From: Azonexus hydrophilus
GTDB taxonomy: Bacteria > Pseudomonadota > Gammaproteobacteria > Burkholderiales > Rhodocyclaceae
Length of the DNA stretch: 64,000 nt
NCBI RefSeq assembly: GCF_905120355.1
Contig: NZ_CAJHOB010000003.1
Span: forward strand, 124,001-188,000
Direction of reading: 5' to 3'
Below the pieces are notes generated by a model. That model saw only the letters and a list, made by a program, of their open reading frames with translations. It did no database searches and was not told where the DNA came from. Shown here in pieces: positions 28,652 through 41,447 of this stretch. The position numbers and the translations under genes were made by a program. Within the stretch, counting starts at the first letter, position 1; every line of letters begins with the position of its first letter.

Positions 28652-29671
28652 ATGGCACGCCCGACCCTATCTCGTTATCTCGTCGAAGAACATCGCTGTG
28701 CCGGTTGCGTCCCGGCGGACCTCAACTTCCTGATCAAGATCGTCGCCCGCGCCTGCCTGCACATTTCGGTCGCGATCGGCAAAGGGGGCCTGGGCGATGT
28801 GTTGGGTGAGGCCGGCAGCGATAATGTACAAGGCGAAGCACAGAAGAAACTGGATGTGCTGTCCAATGAAATCCTGCTCGAAGCCAACGAATGGGGGGGG
28901 TATCTTGCCGCCATGGCCTCCGAAGAGATGGAACTGCCGCACCTGGTGCCCAACCGTTTCCCCAAAGGCAAGTACCTGCTTACCTTCGATCCGCTGGACG
29001 GCTCGTCGAACATCGACGTCAACGTCTCGATCGGCACCATCTTTTCGGTTCTGAAATGCCCGGACAACGCCGACCTATCCACCCCGGAAGCCGCTCGCCA
29101 GGCATTCCTGCAGCCCGGCACGGCACAGGTCGCCGCCGGTTATGCGCTATACGGCCCAACCACCCTGCTGGTCCTGAGCGTCGGCCGTGGGGTCGCCATG
29201 TTCACCCTGGATCGCGAACACGGCCAGTTCCTGCTCACCCAGGAAAATGTGCAGATCCCGGTGCAGACCAAGGAATTCGCCATCAACATGTCCAATCAGC
29301 GTTTCTGGGAAGCCCCGGTGCAGCGCTACGTCAGTGAAATGCTGGCCGGCAAGGAAGGTCCGCTGGGCAAGGATTACAACATGCGCTGGGTGGCATCGAT
29401 GGTGTCGGACGTACATCGCATCATGACCCGCGGCGGCATCTTCATGTATCCGATGGATGAAAAGGTGCGCACCCAGGGCGGCAAATTGCGCCTGATGTAC
29501 GAAGCCAACCCGATGGCCTTTCTCGTCGAACAGGCTGGCGGCGCTGCCACCACCGGCCGCCAGCGCATCCTCGACATCGCACCGCAGGACCTGCACCAGC
29601 GGGTACCGGTCATCCTCGGCTCACGCGAGGAAGTCGAACGCGTGACCGGCTATCACCAGGGCGCAGCCTGA
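28652..29671 (+). CDS. fbp: Fructose-1,6-bisphosphatase, class I
   Basis: Gluconeogenic phosphatase of 339 residues. The metal-binding signature [20 protein letters not shown] is intact, as is [19 protein letters not shown] near the C-terminus. TGGAGG precedes the ATG. It is followed by tkt and gap on the same strand, a carbon-metabolism cluster similar to cbb clusters. No RuBisCO or phosphoribulokinase is in the window, so it most likely serves gluconeogenesis. Confidence 0.96.
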   Translation: MARPTLSRYLVEEHRCAGCVPADLNFLIKIVARACLHISVAIGKGGLGDVLGEAGSDNVQGEAQKKLDVLSNEILLEANEWGGYLAAMASEEMELPHLVPNRFPKGKYLLTFDPLDGSSNIDVNVSIGTIFSVLKCPDNADLSTPEAARQAFLQPGTAQVAAGYALYGPTTLLVLSVGRGVAMFTLDREHGQFLLTQENVQIPVQTKEFAINMSNQRFWEAPVQRYVSEMLAGKEGPLGKDYNMRWVASMVSDVHRIMTRGGIFMYPMDEKVRTQGGKLRLMYEANPMAFLVEQAGGAATTGRQRILDIAPQDLHQRVPVILGSREEVERVTGYHQGAA

Positions 29672-29713
29672 ACCACACCCTGGCTTGCCTGGCGTTGCGA
29701 ATGATCCAGGTCA

Positions 29714-29750
29714 GTTGGCAGCCACACATACGTTGTGTTTTGCTGCCAAC
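29714..29750. repeat. Inverted repeat between fbp and tkt
   Basis: GTTGGCAGC (29714-29722) and GCTGCCAAC (29742-29750) form a perfect nine-base inverted repeat. The 19-base centre contains a further ACACA / TTGTGT pairing. It could be a hairpin ending the fbp transcript without a long T-run, or a regulator site ahead of tkt, which starts 60 bases on. The rest of the 138-base gap is AT-richer, with GATAAT-like hexamers but no clear promoter. Confidence 0.5.
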
Positions 29751-29809
29751 CTATCCAATCGCTGCCTTTTGACGGATAATTTTGCCTTTTTACACGCCGG
29801 ATTTGCATC

Positions 29810-31813
29810 ATGAGCGTTTGCCTTCCCCCAAAATTCACCCCGCTGACCAATGCCATCCGGGCACTCGCCATGGATGCCGTGCAGCAGGCCAACTCCGGCC
29901 ACCCCGGCGCCCCGATGGGCATGGCGGAAATCGCCGAAGTCCTGTGGCGTCGCCATCTGCGCCATAATCCGGCCAATCCGGCGTGGCCCGACCGCGACCG
30001 CTTCGTGCTGTCGAACGGCCACGGCTCGATGCTGATCTACGCACTGCTGCACCTGACCGGCTACGATGTCAGCATCGACGACCTGAAGAACTTCCGCCAG
30101 CTCCACGCCAGGACCCCGGGGCACCCGGAATACGGCTACACGCCGGGCGTCGAGACGACCACCGGGCCGCTCGGTCAGGGCATCACCAACGCTGTCGGCT
30201 TCGCGCTGGCCGAGAAGGTGCTGGCCGCCGAGTTCAACCGTCCCGGCCACAGCATCGTCGACCACTACACCTACACCTTCCTTGGTGACGGCTGCCTGAT
30301 GGAAGGCGTCTCCCACGAAGCCTGCTCGCTCGCTGGCACGCTCGGCCTGGGCAAGCTGATCGCCTTCTGGGACGATAACGGCATTTCCATCGACGGCCAC
30401 GTCGAAGGCTGGTTCACCGATGACACGCCGAAACGCTTCGAAGCCTACGGCTGGCACGTCATTGCCAATGTAGACGGGCACGATGCCGAGGCCATCGAGA
30501 AGGCACTGATCGCCGCCCGTGCCGAAACTGGCAAACCCAGCCTGATCTGCTGCAAGACCATCATCGGTGCCGGCTCACCAGGCAAACAGGGCAGCCACGA
30601 CTGCCACGGCGCACCGCTGGGCAAGGATGAAATCGCCGCCGCCCGCGCCTACATCGGCTGGAACCATCCACCGTTCGAAATCCCGGACGATGTCTATGCT
30701 GCCTGGAACGGCAAGGTCCGCGGTGCCGCCTTCGAGGAAAACTGGCAGCGCCGTTTCGCCAAGTACCAGGCCGAATTCCCCGAACTGGCCGCCGAATTCG
30801 AACGCCGCGTGCTCAAGGGCGAACTGCCGGCCACCTGGGAGGCCACCAAGGCGGCCTACCTGCAGGCCTGCCGCGACAAGGCCGAGAACATCGCCACCCG
30901 CAAGGCCTCGCAAAACGCCATCGCCGCGCTGGTTCCGGCCGTGCCGGAAATCTTCGGTGGCTCGGCTGACCTGGCCGGCTCCAACCTGACCTTCGTCAAG
31001 GGCAGCAAGGGCGTCACCCGCACCGAAGGCGGCAACTACTGCTACTACGGCGTGCGCGAGTTCGGCATGACCGCGATCGCCAACGGCATCGCGCTGCACG
31101 GCGGCCTGATTCCCTACACCGCCACCTTCCTCGTCTTCTCCGATTACGCCCGCAACGGCATCCGCATGGCGGCGCTGATGAAGCAGCGCCAGATCATGGT
31201 CTATACCCATGACTCCATCGGCCTCGGCGAAGACGGCCCGACGCACCAGCCGGTCGAGCACATCCCATCGATGCGCATCATCCCGAATCTGGATGTCTGG
31301 CGCCCGGCCGACGCGACGGAAACCGCCATCGCCTGGATTTCGGCGGTCGACCGTAAAAACGGCCCAAGCCTGCTCGCCCTGTCGCGCCAGAACCTGCCGA
31401 CCGTGACGCAAAACGTCACCGACAGCGACATCGCCAAGGGCGGCTACGTGCTGGCCGAAAACGCCGATGCGCAGATCACGCTGATCGCCACTGGTTCCGA
31501 AGTCAAGCTGGCGCTCGACGCCCAGGCCGCACTGGCCGGCGAAGGCATTGCCGCGCGCGTCGTCTCGATGCCCTGCACCAATGTCTTCGACCGCCAGAGC
31601 GACGACTACAAGGCGGCAGTACTCGGCGCCTGCAAGAAGCGCATCGCCATCGAAGCGGCGCATCCGGATTTCTGGCGCAAATACGTCGGCCTGCATGGCG
31701 CCGTGATCGGCATCGACCGCTTCGGCGAATCGGCACCGGCCGGCCAGTTGTTCGACCTATTCGGCTTCACCGTCGGCAACGTCGTCGCCACGGCGAAAAG
31801 CCTGTTGTCCTGA
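29810..31813 (+). CDS. tkt: Transketolase
   Basis: Thiamine-diphosphate enzyme moving two-carbon units in the pentose phosphate pathway. It has 667 residues. Signatures: [47 protein letters not shown], the ThDP/Mg motif [13 protein letters not shown], and the pyrimidine domain with [18 protein letters not shown]. gap follows after 35 bases. Confidence 0.96.
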   Translation: MSVCLPPKFTPLTNAIRALAMDAVQQANSGHPGAPMGMAEIAEVLWRRHLRHNPANPAWPDRDRFVLSNGHGSMLIYALLHLTGYDVSIDDLKNFRQLHARTPGHPEYGYTPGVETTTGPLGQGITNAVGFALAEKVLAAEFNRPGHSIVDHYTYTFLGDGCLMEGVSHEACSLAGTLGLGKLIAFWDDNGISIDGHVEGWFTDDTPKRFEAYGWHVIANVDGHDAEAIEKALIAARAETGKPSLICCKTIIGAGSPGKQGSHDCHGAPLGKDEIAAARAYIGWNHPPFEIPDDVYAAWNGKVRGAAFEENWQRRFAKYQAEFPELAAEFERRVLKGELPATWEATKAAYLQACRDKAENIATRKASQNAIAALVPAVPEIFGGSADLAGSNLTFVKGSKGVTRTEGGNYCYYGVREFGMTAIANGIALHGGLIPYTATFLVFSDYARNGIRMAALMKQRQIMVYTHDSIGLGEDGPTHQPVEHIPSMRIIPNLDVWRPADATETAIAWISAVDRKNGPSLLALSRQNLPTVTQNVTDSDIAKGGYVLAENADAQITLIATGSEVKLALDAQAALAGEGIAARVVSMPCTNVFDRQSDDYKAAVLGACKKRIAIEAAHPDFWRKYVGLHGAVIGIDRFGESAPAGQLFDLFGFTVGNVVATAKSLLS

Positions 31814-31848
31814 TTTCAATCCATCCAACGCAGAGAGGAACTAGATCC

Positions 31849-32877
<1,029 letters not shown>

Positions 32878-32900
32878 ACCACAGCATCCACTCCGCACAC

Positions 32901-32926
32901 ACGCCCCGTGCAGACGGGGCGTTTTA
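32901..32926 (+). terminator. Rho-independent terminator after gap
   Basis: The stem ACGCCCCGT / ACGGGGCGT with loop GCAG, followed by TTTT, lies 24 bases after the gap stop. Confidence 0.85.
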
Positions 32927-33039
32927 CCATCTCCGGCGTACCTCCGCCGCTTCTCACAGGAAACGATCATGGCCAAAGCCTGTTTACCCTGCCGTCCGCC
33001 CGACTCCCTCCATTTTTTTATCTATTGAAAGAAACCTCC

Positions 33040-34437
<1,398 letters not shown>

Positions 34438-34457
34438 CCCACCCCACACGCTGAACG

Positions 34458-34485
34458 AGGCCTTCATAATGAAGGCCTTTTTTGT
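34458..34485 (+). terminator. Rho-independent terminator after aspA
   Basis: The stem AGGCCTTCA / TGAAGGCCT with a three-base loop, followed by six T, lies about 20 bases after the aspA stop. Confidence 0.88.
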
Positions 34486-34555
34486 GACCGCCATCACCCG
34501 GCAGACCGCAGAAATGGCCTGCTTTCATTTACAATACAAGGTTTTGGAGAATCCC

Positions 34556-34807
34556 ATGCCGATTTACGAATATCGCTGCGCGGCCTGCGGTGCTCACCAG
34601 GAACACCTGCAGAAAATGAGCGACGCCGCCCTCACCATCTGCCCGCAATGCGGCGCGGAGGCTTATAGCAAACAGCTTTCTGCTGCCGGTTTCCAGCTGA
34701 AAGGCAATGGCTGGTACGCCACCGATTTCAAGGGTGGCAGCAAACCGCCCGCTGCCCCGCCCTGCCAGACCGGCGAAGGTAGCTGCTCTTCCTGCCCGGC
34801 CTCCTGA
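34556..34807 (+). CDS. FmdB-family zinc ribbon protein
   Basis: An 83-residue regulatory-type protein of the FmdB family. The N-terminus MPIYEYRCAACGAHQE and the paired CxxC knuckles (CAAC, CPQC) form a zinc ribbon. The tail is rich in Gly, Pro and Ser with further cysteines (CQTGEGSCSSCPAS). Function is unknown in most bacteria. The start was chosen on the family opening MPIYEY. It leads the operon with DUF502 and aspS, four bases before the next gene. Confidence 0.9.
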   Translation: MPIYEYRCAACGAHQEHLQKMSDAALTICPQCGAEAYSKQLSAAGFQLKGNGWYATDFKGGSKPPAAPPCQTGEGSCSSCPAS

Positions 34808-34811
34808 GGCC

Positions 34812-35432
34812 ATGTTCAAGCGCTACTTCCTCACCGGGCTGCTGATCTGGGTTCCTCTGGTCATCACTTTCTGGGTGCTGTCGCTCATCATCGACACCCT
34901 GGATCAATCGTTGCGCCTGTTGCCCAACGCAGTGCATCCCAAAAACATGCTGGGCTTTGCCCTGCCCGGTGTCGGCGCGCTCTTGACCCTGGCGATGATT
35001 TTTCTTACCGGGCTGCTGGCAACCAATTTCATCGGCCAGAAACTGGTGGACTGGTGGGACAAGCTGCTCTCGCGCATCCCCGTGGTCAATTCGCTGTACA
35101 AGGCCATCAAGCAGGTTTCCGACACGCTGCTGGCCCCCAACGGCAATGCCTTTCGCAAGGCGCTGCTGATTGAATATCCCCGCCGCGATGCATGGACCAT
35201 CGCCTTCCTTACTGGCGGCCCGCCGGGTGGCGACATCGGCAACCATCTGCGCGGCGAGTTTCTCAGCGTGTACGTGCCGACCACCCCCAACCCGACCTCC
35301 GGCTTCTTCCTCATGCTGCCGCGTGCCGACGTAGTCGAGCTCGACATGAGTGTCGATGAGGCGCTGAAATACATCATCTCCATGGGTGTTGTGGCTCCAC
35401 CGCCGCGCCCCGAACTCAAAACTCCTTCCTGA
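34812..35432 (+). CDS. DUF502 family membrane protein
   Basis: A 206-residue inner-membrane protein with two hydrophobic segments (residues about 5-27 and 52-74). The DUF502 signature SRIPVVNSLYKAIKQVSDTLL and the VYVPTTPNPTSGFFLMLPRADV block are present. Function is unknown. The gene is regularly found directly before aspS in betaproteobacteria, as here (15 bases). Confidence 0.9.
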   Translation: MFKRYFLTGLLIWVPLVITFWVLSLIIDTLDQSLRLLPNAVHPKNMLGFALPGVGALLTLAMIFLTGLLATNFIGQKLVDWWDKLLSRIPVVNSLYKAIKQVSDTLLAPNGNAFRKALLIEYPRRDAWTIAFLTGGPPGGDIGNHLRGEFLSVYVPTTPNPTSGFFLMLPRADVVELDMSVDEALKYIISMGVVAPPPRPELKTPS

Positions 35433-35447
35433 ACCCACGGAATTCCC

Positions 35448-37244
35448 ATGCGCACCCATTACTGCGGACAACTCAACGCTTCCCTCGACGGCCAGATGGT
35501 CACCCTGTGTGGCTGGGCCCACCGTCGTCGCGACCACGGCGGCGTCATCTTCATCGACCTGCGTGACCGCGACGGCCTGGCCCAGATCGTCTGCGACCCG
35601 GACCGCGCCGACGCCTTCACCATTGCCGAATCAGTGCGCAACGAGTTCTGCCTGAAGATCACCGGCAAGGTGCGCCCGCGCCCAGCCGGCACCACCAACG
35701 CCAACCTGGCATCCGGCGAGATCGAAGTGCTCTGCCATGAGATCGAAGTGCTCAACCCGTCGGTCACGCCTCCGTTCCAGCTCGATGACGAAAACCTGTC
35801 GGAAAACGTCCGCCTGACGCACCGCGTCATCGACCTGCGCCGGCCGCAGATGCAGAACAACCTGATGCTGCGCTACAAGACGGCGCGGGCCTTCCGCCGC
35901 TTCCTCGACGACAACGGCTTCATCGACATCGAAACGCCGATGCTGACCAAATCGACGCCGGAAGGCGCCCGCGATTACCTGGTGCCGTCGCGCGTGCATG
36001 ACGGCCAGTTCTTCGCCCTGCCGCAATCGCCGCAGCTGTTCAAGCAGCTGCTGATGGTGGCCGGCTTCGATCGCTACTACCAGATCACCAAGTGTTTCCG
36101 CGATGAAGACCTGCGCGCCGACCGCCAGCCGGAATTCACCCAGGTCGATATCGAAACCTCGTTCATGAGTGAAGCCGAGATCACGGCCCTGATGGAACAA
36201 CTGATCCGCCGCGTGTTCAAGGAAGCGATCGACGTCGAGCTGCCGGAATTCCCGCGCATGACCTACGCCGAAGCCATGCGCCGCTTCGGCTCCGACAAGC
36301 CGGACCTGCGCGTCACCCTGGAGCTGGTCGATGTCGCCGACGCCTTCAAGGACGTCGCCTTCAAGGTCTTCGCCAGCATCGCCAACAGCGAAGGCGGCCG
36401 TATCGCCGCCATGCGCATCCCCGGCGGCGCCTCGCTGACCCGCGGCGAAATCGACGAATACACCAAGTTTGTCGGCATCTACGGCGCCAAGGGCCTGGCC
36501 TACATCAAGGTCAATGACGTCACCCAGATCAACGAGACCGGCCTGCAGTCGCCCATCGTCAAGAATCTGTCGGAAGCTTCGCTCAAGACCGTACTCGAAC
36601 GCACCGGCGCCCAGTCCGGCGACCTGATCTTCTTCGGCGCCGACAAGGCCAAGATCGTCAGCGATGCCTTGGGCGCGCTGCGCATCAAGATCGGCCACGA
36701 AAAGGGCTACGTCACCGGCGCCAAGTGGGCGCCGCTGTGGGTCATCGACTTCCCGATGTTCGAATACGACGACGAGTCCAAGCGCTGGACCGCCTGCCAC
36801 CACCCCTTCACCAGCCCGAAGGACGAGCATCTCGAATTCCTGGCGACCGATCCGGGCAAGTGCCTGGCCAAGGCCTACGACCTGGCGTTGAACGGCTGGG
36901 AGCTAGGCGGTGGCTCGGTGCGTATCCACCGCGCCGACGTGCAGGAAAAGGTCTTCGCCGCGCTCAACATCGGCCCGGAAGAGCAACAGGCCAAGTTCGG
37001 CTTCCTGCTCGACGCGCTCAAGTACGGCGCCCCGCCGCACGGTGGCCTGGCCTTCGGTCTGGACCGCATCGTCACCATGATGACCGGCGCCGAGTCGATC
37101 CGCGACGTGATCGCCTTCCCGAAGACGCAGCGCGCCCAGTGTCTGCTCACCGACGCCCCCTCGCCGGTCGATGAAAAGCAGTTGCGCGAACTGCATATCC
37201 GTCTGCGCCAGAAGGCTGACCCGGCCGCCGGCAAGCCCGTCTGA
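35448..37244 (+). CDS. aspS: Aspartyl-tRNA synthetase
   Basis: Class II synthetase of 598 residues. The N-terminal anticodon-binding OB fold ([26 protein letters not shown]), motif 2 ([20 protein letters not shown]), the bacterial GAD insertion (about 290-420) and motif 3 ([13 protein letters not shown]) are all in place. Betaproteobacterial enzymes may be non-discriminating and charge tRNA-Asn as well; this cannot be settled from this window. Confidence 0.97.
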   Translation: MRTHYCGQLNASLDGQMVTLCGWAHRRRDHGGVIFIDLRDRDGLAQIVCDPDRADAFTIAESVRNEFCLKITGKVRPRPAGTTNANLASGEIEVLCHEIEVLNPSVTPPFQLDDENLSENVRLTHRVIDLRRPQMQNNLMLRYKTARAFRRFLDDNGFIDIETPMLTKSTPEGARDYLVPSRVHDGQFFALPQSPQLFKQLLMVAGFDRYYQITKCFRDEDLRADRQPEFTQVDIETSFMSEAEITALMEQLIRRVFKEAIDVELPEFPRMTYAEAMRRFGSDKPDLRVTLELVDVADAFKDVAFKVFASIANSEGGRIAAMRIPGGASLTRGEIDEYTKFVGIYGAKGLAYIKVNDVTQINETGLQSPIVKNLSEASLKTVLERTGAQSGDLIFFGADKAKIVSDALGALRIKIGHEKGYVTGAKWAPLWVIDFPMFEYDDESKRWTACHHPFTSPKDEHLEFLATDPGKCLAKAYDLALNGWELGGGSVRIHRADVQEKVFAALNIGPEEQQAKFGFLLDALKYGAPPHGGLAFGLDRIVTMMTGAESIRDVIAFPKTQRAQCLLTDAPSPVDEKQLRELHIRLRQKADPAAGKPV

Positions 37245-37270
37245 ACCCACCCGCCGGCTCCGGTCCGCAA

Positions 37271-37627
37271 ATGCGCCAGTGGTCACGCCTGCTGTTTATC
37301 GTCCTGCTGACGATAGGCAGTGCGCTGGCCTTCTGGAGCACGGGCAACGACCGCGACGGCGTTCACGTCAGCCAACTGCCGGCGGAAGCACGCCATACCC
37401 TCGCCCTGATCAAACAGGGCGGGCCTTTTCCTTACTCGCGCGACGGCATCATCTTCAACAATTTTGAAAAGCGGCTACCGCTGCAACCGCGCGGCTATTA
37501 CCGTGAATACACCGTAAAAACGCCCGGCCGCCGGGATCGCGGCCCACGCCGCATCATTGCCGGCAAGGCCGCCGAGTATTACTACACGGAAGACCACTAC
37601 GCTTCCTTTCGCCGCATCCGCGAATAA
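37271..37627 (+). CDS. Exported guanyl-specific ribonuclease (RNase Sa/barnase family)
   Basis: A 118-residue microbial ribonuclease. An N-terminal hydrophobic segment (residues 5-22) exports or anchors it. The catalytic core closely resembles RNase Sa: PFPYSRDGIIFNNFEKRLP, YYREYTVKTPG, RGPRRIIAG and YYTEDHYASFRRI. Glu79, Arg90/Arg94 and His109 sit with the spacing of Glu54, Arg65/Arg69 and His85 of RNase Sa, so the active site looks intact. The next gene encodes a barstar-type inhibitor, which would protect the cytoplasm. It starts 26 bases after aspS, in the same operon. Confidence 0.92.
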   Translation: MRQWSRLLFIVLLTIGSALAFWSTGNDRDGVHVSQLPAEARHTLALIKQGGPFPYSRDGIIFNNFEKRLPLQPRGYYREYTVKTPGRRDRGPRRIIAGKAAEYYYTEDHYASFRRIRE

Positions 37628-37648
37628 AGGGAGGCTCGCGAGCGCACC

Positions 37649-38014
37649 ATGTCTGATCTTCTCCGTAATGGCGTTTTCCCCCTCCCGGCCACCCTGCCGG
37701 CAGAGTGCCACTGCCTTGACCTCAGCGGCAGCCACACACCAAGCGAACTCCTGCAGCGCATCGGTACCGCCCTCGGCTTCCCGGAGTGGTACGACGCCAA
37801 TTTCGATGCCTTGTTCGACTGTCTGATCGATGCGGCAAACATCGACTGCCTTGCCTTGACCGGACTTGAAGCTTTCGCTGCCGCGCAGGCCGAGGCATTT
37901 AGCACGCTGCATCTGGTCCTGGCCGCCGTCTGCGACGTACGCGGCGAACTCGGGCAACCGGTCTGTTTCTATCTTGCCGGCCTGAGTGAAGGCCGCACAC
38001 ATGCCGGTGGATGA
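37649..38014 (+). CDS. Barstar-family ribonuclease inhibitor
   Basis: A 121-residue barstar-like protein. The segment GFPEWYDANFDALFDCLID matches the barstar helix that blocks the RNase active site, with Asp53 and Asp57 in the places of barstar Asp35 and Asp39. Unlike most barstars it has about 20 extra residues at the N-terminus and four cysteines. It lies 21 bases after the RNase gene, and its stop overlaps the nudB start, so it is co-expressed with both. Confidence 0.9.
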   Translation: MSDLLRNGVFPLPATLPAECHCLDLSGSHTPSELLQRIGTALGFPEWYDANFDALFDCLIDAANIDCLALTGLEAFAAAQAEAFSTLHLVLAAVCDVRGELGQPVCFYLAGLSEGRTHAGG

Positions 38015-38478
38015 TGCCGGCCTACAAACAGCCTCGCTCGGTTCTGGTCGTCATCCACACCCTGGCGGGCGAAGTGCTACTCCTGGAACGCGCCCGCCAC
38101 CCAGGTTTCTGGCAATCGGTCACCGGTAGCCGGGAAAACGGCGAAAGCGCCCGCACCACCGCCTGGCGCGAAGTACGCGAGGAAACCGGGCTGGACTTTC
38201 CGCCCATGGCCTTGCAGGACTGGCACATTGAAAACACCTTCAGCCTGCACCCGGCCTGGCGCCATCGTTACGCACCGGACGTCACGCACAACTGCGAACG
38301 GGTCTTTGCCCTGCCCCTGCCTGAACGTCTTCCCGTGCGTCTCGCCCCGGAAGAACACCGTGCCTACGCCTGGCTTTCCTGGCAGGAGGCTGCGGCACGC
38401 TGTTTCTCCTGGAGCAATCGCGACGCGATCCTGCTTCTGGAGAAACAGCTTCAGACTCAACGCACGCAGTCGACGTAA
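38011..38478 (+). CDS. nudB: Dihydroneopterin triphosphate diphosphatase (Nudix)
   Basis: A Nudix hydrolase removing pyrophosphate from dihydroneopterin triphosphate in folate synthesis. It has 155 residues. The Nudix box begins at GSRENGESARTTAWREV and carries REVREETG. The C-terminal LSWQEAAARCFSWSNRDAI is typical of NudB. It overlaps the barstar stop by four bases and ends 22 bases inside the convergent decarboxylase. Confidence 0.88.
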   Translation: MMPAYKQPRSVLVVIHTLAGEVLLLERARHPGFWQSVTGSRENGESARTTAWREVREETGLDFPPMALQDWHIENTFSLHPAWRHRYAPDVTHNCERVFALPLPERLPVRLAPEEHRAYAWLSWQEAAARCFSWSNRDAILLLEKQLQTQRTQST

Positions 38479-40682
38479 TACTCGCCGTCTTCGCGCTTGA
38501 CGAGCCCGTGGATGTCGGTCTCGAAGCCGGGGAAACGGGCGTTGAAATCACGCGCGAACTTGAGGTAGCGAACAATCGTGGCATTGAAACGCTCGCCCGG
38601 AATCAGCAGCGGGATACCCGGCGGATAGGGCGTCAGCAGCACCGAGGTAATGCGTCCTTCCAGTTCGTCCAGGCGCACCCGCTCGATTTCGCGGTGTGCC
38701 ATGCGGGCAAAGGCATCCGCCGGACGCATCGCCGGCACCATGTCCGACAGGTACATCTCGGTAGTCAGCCGGGCCACGTCGTTTTCCTTGTACACCGCGT
38801 GAATCTGCTTGCACAGGTCTTTCAGGCCCATGCGCTCGTAGCGCGGGTTTTTTTGCACGAACTCGGGCAGCACCTTCCACAGCGGCTGATTCTTGTCGTA
38901 GTCGTCCTTGAACTGCTGCAGTGCGGTGACCAGCGTGTTCCAGCGCCCCTTGGTGATGCCGATGGTGAACATGATGAAGAAGCTGTACAGGCCGCACTTC
39001 TCGACGATGACCCCGTGCTCGGCCAGATACTTGGTGACGATCGCCGCCGGAATGCCGCGCTCGCCGAAATCGCCATCGACATCCAGCCCCGGGGTGATGA
39101 TGGTGGCCTTGATCGGGTCGAGCATGTTGAAGCCATCGGCCAGCTTGCCGAAGCCGTGCCAGCGGTGGCCGGGCTTGAGCATCCAGGCATCGCGTTCCTC
39201 GATCCCTTCTTCCGACAGATCATCCGGCCCCCAGACCTTGAACCACCAGTCGGTGCCCCACTCCTCATCCACCTTGCGCATGGCGCGGCGGAAATCCAGT
39301 GCTTCGGCAATCGATTCCTCGACCAGTGCGGTGCCGCCCGGCGCCTCCATCATCGCCGCCGCCACATCGCACGAGGCGATGATGGAATACTGCGGCGAAG
39401 TGGACGTATGCATCAGGTAGGCTTCATTGAACGCATCGCGGTCAAGCTGTCGCCCCTCGCAATCCTGCACCAGAATCTGCGACGCCTGCGACAGTCCGGC
39501 CAGCAATTTGTGCGTGGACTGGGTGGCGAAGATCATTGATTCCTTGCAGCGCTGCCGGTCGGCGCCAATGGCGTGGTAATCGCCATAAAAGTCGTGGAAA
39601 GCCGCGTGCGGCAGCCACGCTTCGTCGAAGTGCAGGGTGTCGATGCGGCCATCGAGCATTTCCTTGATGTCCTCGACGTTGTAGAGCACGCCGTCGTAGG
39701 TGGACTGGGTGATCGTCAGCACGCGCGGCTTGGCCGATTTGTCTTCGATGAAGGGATTGGCGTCGATTTTCTTCTGGATGCTTTCCCAGGCGAACTCGCT
39801 TTTCGGAATCGGGCCGATGATGCCGAAGTTGTTGCGCGTCGGCATCAGAAAAACGGGAATCGCCCCGGTCATGATGATCGAGTGCAGGATCGATTTGTGG
39901 CAGTTACGATCCACCACCACGATATCACCTGGCGCCACGGTCGAATGCCAGACGATCTTGTTCGAGGTCGAGGTGCCGTTGGTGACGAAGTAGAGGTGGT
40001 CACAATTGAAGATGCGCGCCGCATTGCGCTCGGAAGCCGCAACCGGCCCGGTGTGATCGAGCAACTGCCCCAGCTCTTCCACCGCATTGCAGACATCGGC
40101 GCGCAACATGTTCTCGCCGAAGAACTGATGGAACATCTGGCCGACAGGCGACTTCAGGAACGCGACGCCGCCGGAGTGGCCGGGACAGTGCCAGGAGTAG
40201 GAGCCGTCCGCCGCATACTGGGTCAACGCCCGGAAGAAGGGAGGCGGCAGCGAATCGACGTAGGCCGTCGCTTCGCGCTTGATGCTGCGGGCGATGAACT
40301 CCGGCGTATCCTCGTGCATGTGGATGAAACCGTGCAGTTCGCGCAGGATGTCGTTCGGAATGTGGCGCGAGGTGCGCGTCTCGCCGTGCAGGAAAATCGG
40401 AATCTCCGCATTCTTGCGGCGAATTTCCATTACGAAAGCACGCAGTTCGGCCAGGGTTTCTTCCGGCTCGAGCGCCAGCTCCTCGTCGTCGATCGACAGG
40501 ATGAAGGCGGAGGCCCGACTCTGCTGCTGGGCAAACGAAGTCAGATCACCATAGCTGGTCACCCCCAGCACTTCCAGCCCTTCTTTCTGAATCGCTTCCG
40601 CCAGGGCACGGATGCCAAGCCCGGAAGCATTCTCGGAGCGAAAATCTTCATCAATGATGATGACAGGAAAGTGAAAGCGCAT
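38457..40682 (-). CDS. Orn/Lys/Arg decarboxylase (PLP-dependent, inducible type)
   Basis: Large fold-type I PLP enzyme decarboxylating arginine, lysine or ornithine. It has 741 residues, the size of CadA/AdiA/SpeF enzymes. The N-terminal wing domain (residues 1-125) is receiver-like. The PLP lysine is Lys392 in TQSTHKLLAGLSQ, preceded by FDEAWLPHAAFHDFYG. LLTPYPPGIPLLIPGE is at the C-terminus. Substrate cannot be fixed from sequence. No cognate antiporter lies beside it, which argues against a simple acid-resistance pair. Its 3' end overlaps nudB. Confidence 0.92.
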   Translation of the reverse strand: MRFHFPVIIIDEDFRSENASGLGIRALAEAIQKEGLEVLGVTSYGDLTSFAQQQSRASAFILSIDDEELALEPEETLAELRAFVMEIRRKNAEIPIFLHGETRTSRHIPNDILRELHGFIHMHEDTPEFIARSIKREATAYVDSLPPPFFRALTQYAADGSYSWHCPGHSGGVAFLKSPVGQMFHQFFGENMLRADVCNAVEELGQLLDHTGPVAASERNAARIFNCDHLYFVTNGTSTSNKIVWHSTVAPGDIVVVDRNCHKSILHSIIMTGAIPVFLMPTRNNFGIIGPIPKSEFAWESIQKKIDANPFIEDKSAKPRVLTITQSTYDGVLYNVEDIKEMLDGRIDTLHFDEAWLPHAAFHDFYGDYHAIGADRQRCKESMIFATQSTHKLLAGLSQASQILVQDCEGRQLDRDAFNEAYLMHTSTSPQYSIIASCDVAAAMMEAPGGTALVEESIAEALDFRRAMRKVDEEWGTDWWFKVWGPDDLSEEGIEERDAWMLKPGHRWHGFGKLADGFNMLDPIKATIITPGLDVDGDFGERGIPAAIVTKYLAEHGVIVEKCGLYSFFIMFTIGITKGRWNTLVTALQQFKDDYDKNQPLWKVLPEFVQKNPRYERMGLKDLCKQIHAVYKENDVARLTTEMYLSDMVPAMRPADAFARMAHREIERVRLDELEGRITSVLLTPYPPGIPLLIPGERFNATIVRYLKFARDFNARFPGFETDIHGLVKREDGEYYVDCVR

Positions 40683-40752
40683 GCGATACCCCTGAAAGGC
40701 GGCGACCCGCCGCGGCGGGTCGAATATGGATGAAGAAAGTTACCGGAACAGG

Positions 40753-41319
40753 TCAGATTTTAGGCAGTGTCACGCCTACCTGCCCCTGATATTTACCACC
40801 GCGATCCTTGTACGAGGTTTCGCAGATTTCATCGGACTCGAAGAACAGCACCTGAGCACAGCCTTCCCCGGCATAGATCTTGGCCGGCAGCGGCGTCGTG
40901 TTGGAGAACTCGAGCGTGACATAGCCCTCCCACTCTGGCTCGAACGGGGTGACGTTAACAATGATGCCGCAGCGCGCGTAGGTCGATTTGCCAAGGCAGA
41001 CCGTTAACACCGAACGCGGAATGCGGAAATATTCGACGGTCCGCGCCAGCGCGAAGGAGTTGGGCGGAATGATGCAGACATCGGACTCGATTTCGACAAA
41101 AGACTTGGGATCAAAAGCCTTGGGGTCCACCACGGTCGAATTGATGTTGGTAAACACCTTGAATTCGCGGGCACAGCGAATGTCGTAACCATAACTGGAA
41201 GTACCGTAGGACACGATTTTCTGGCCATCGACCGTGCGCACCAACTCCGGCTCGAACGGCTCGATCATGCCGTGCTCTGCCGCCATGCGGCGGATCCATT
41301 TGTCCGATTTAATCGCCAT
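40753..41319 (-). CDS. dcd: dCTP deaminase
   Basis: Converts dCTP to dUTP for thymidylate synthesis. The 188 residues from [13 protein letters not shown] match the family size. The core [34 protein letters not shown] and [14 protein letters not shown] are intact. Longer in-frame sequence upstream was rejected because the family starts here. It is divergent from waaC. Confidence 0.95.
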   Translation of the reverse strand: MAIKSDKWIRRMAAEHGMIEPFEPELVRTVDGQKIVSYGTSSYGYDIRCAREFKVFTNINSTVVDPKAFDPKSFVEIESDVCIIPPNSFALARTVEYFRIPRSVLTVCLGKSTYARCGIIVNVTPFEPEWEGYVTLEFSNTTPLPAKIYAGEGCAQVLFFESDEICETSYKDRGGKYQGQVGVTLPKI

Positions 41320-41405
41320 GCCCGAAGCCCATCCCACACCTGCAAAGAAAGCGGGGATTCTACGATAAATGCAGCCGGTGCGCGGGGCAAAAGCGGCCGC
41401 ATCGG

Positions 41406-41411
41406 TATAAT
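41406..41411 (+). promoter_or_regulatory. -10 hexamer candidate for waaC
   Basis: TATAAT lies 37 bases before the waaC start, in the divergent dcd-waaC gap. No good -35 hexamer is visible. Confidence 0.35.
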
Positions 41412-41447
41412 CGGCCGCTTGTCGAACATTCCGCACAACAGCTTCTC

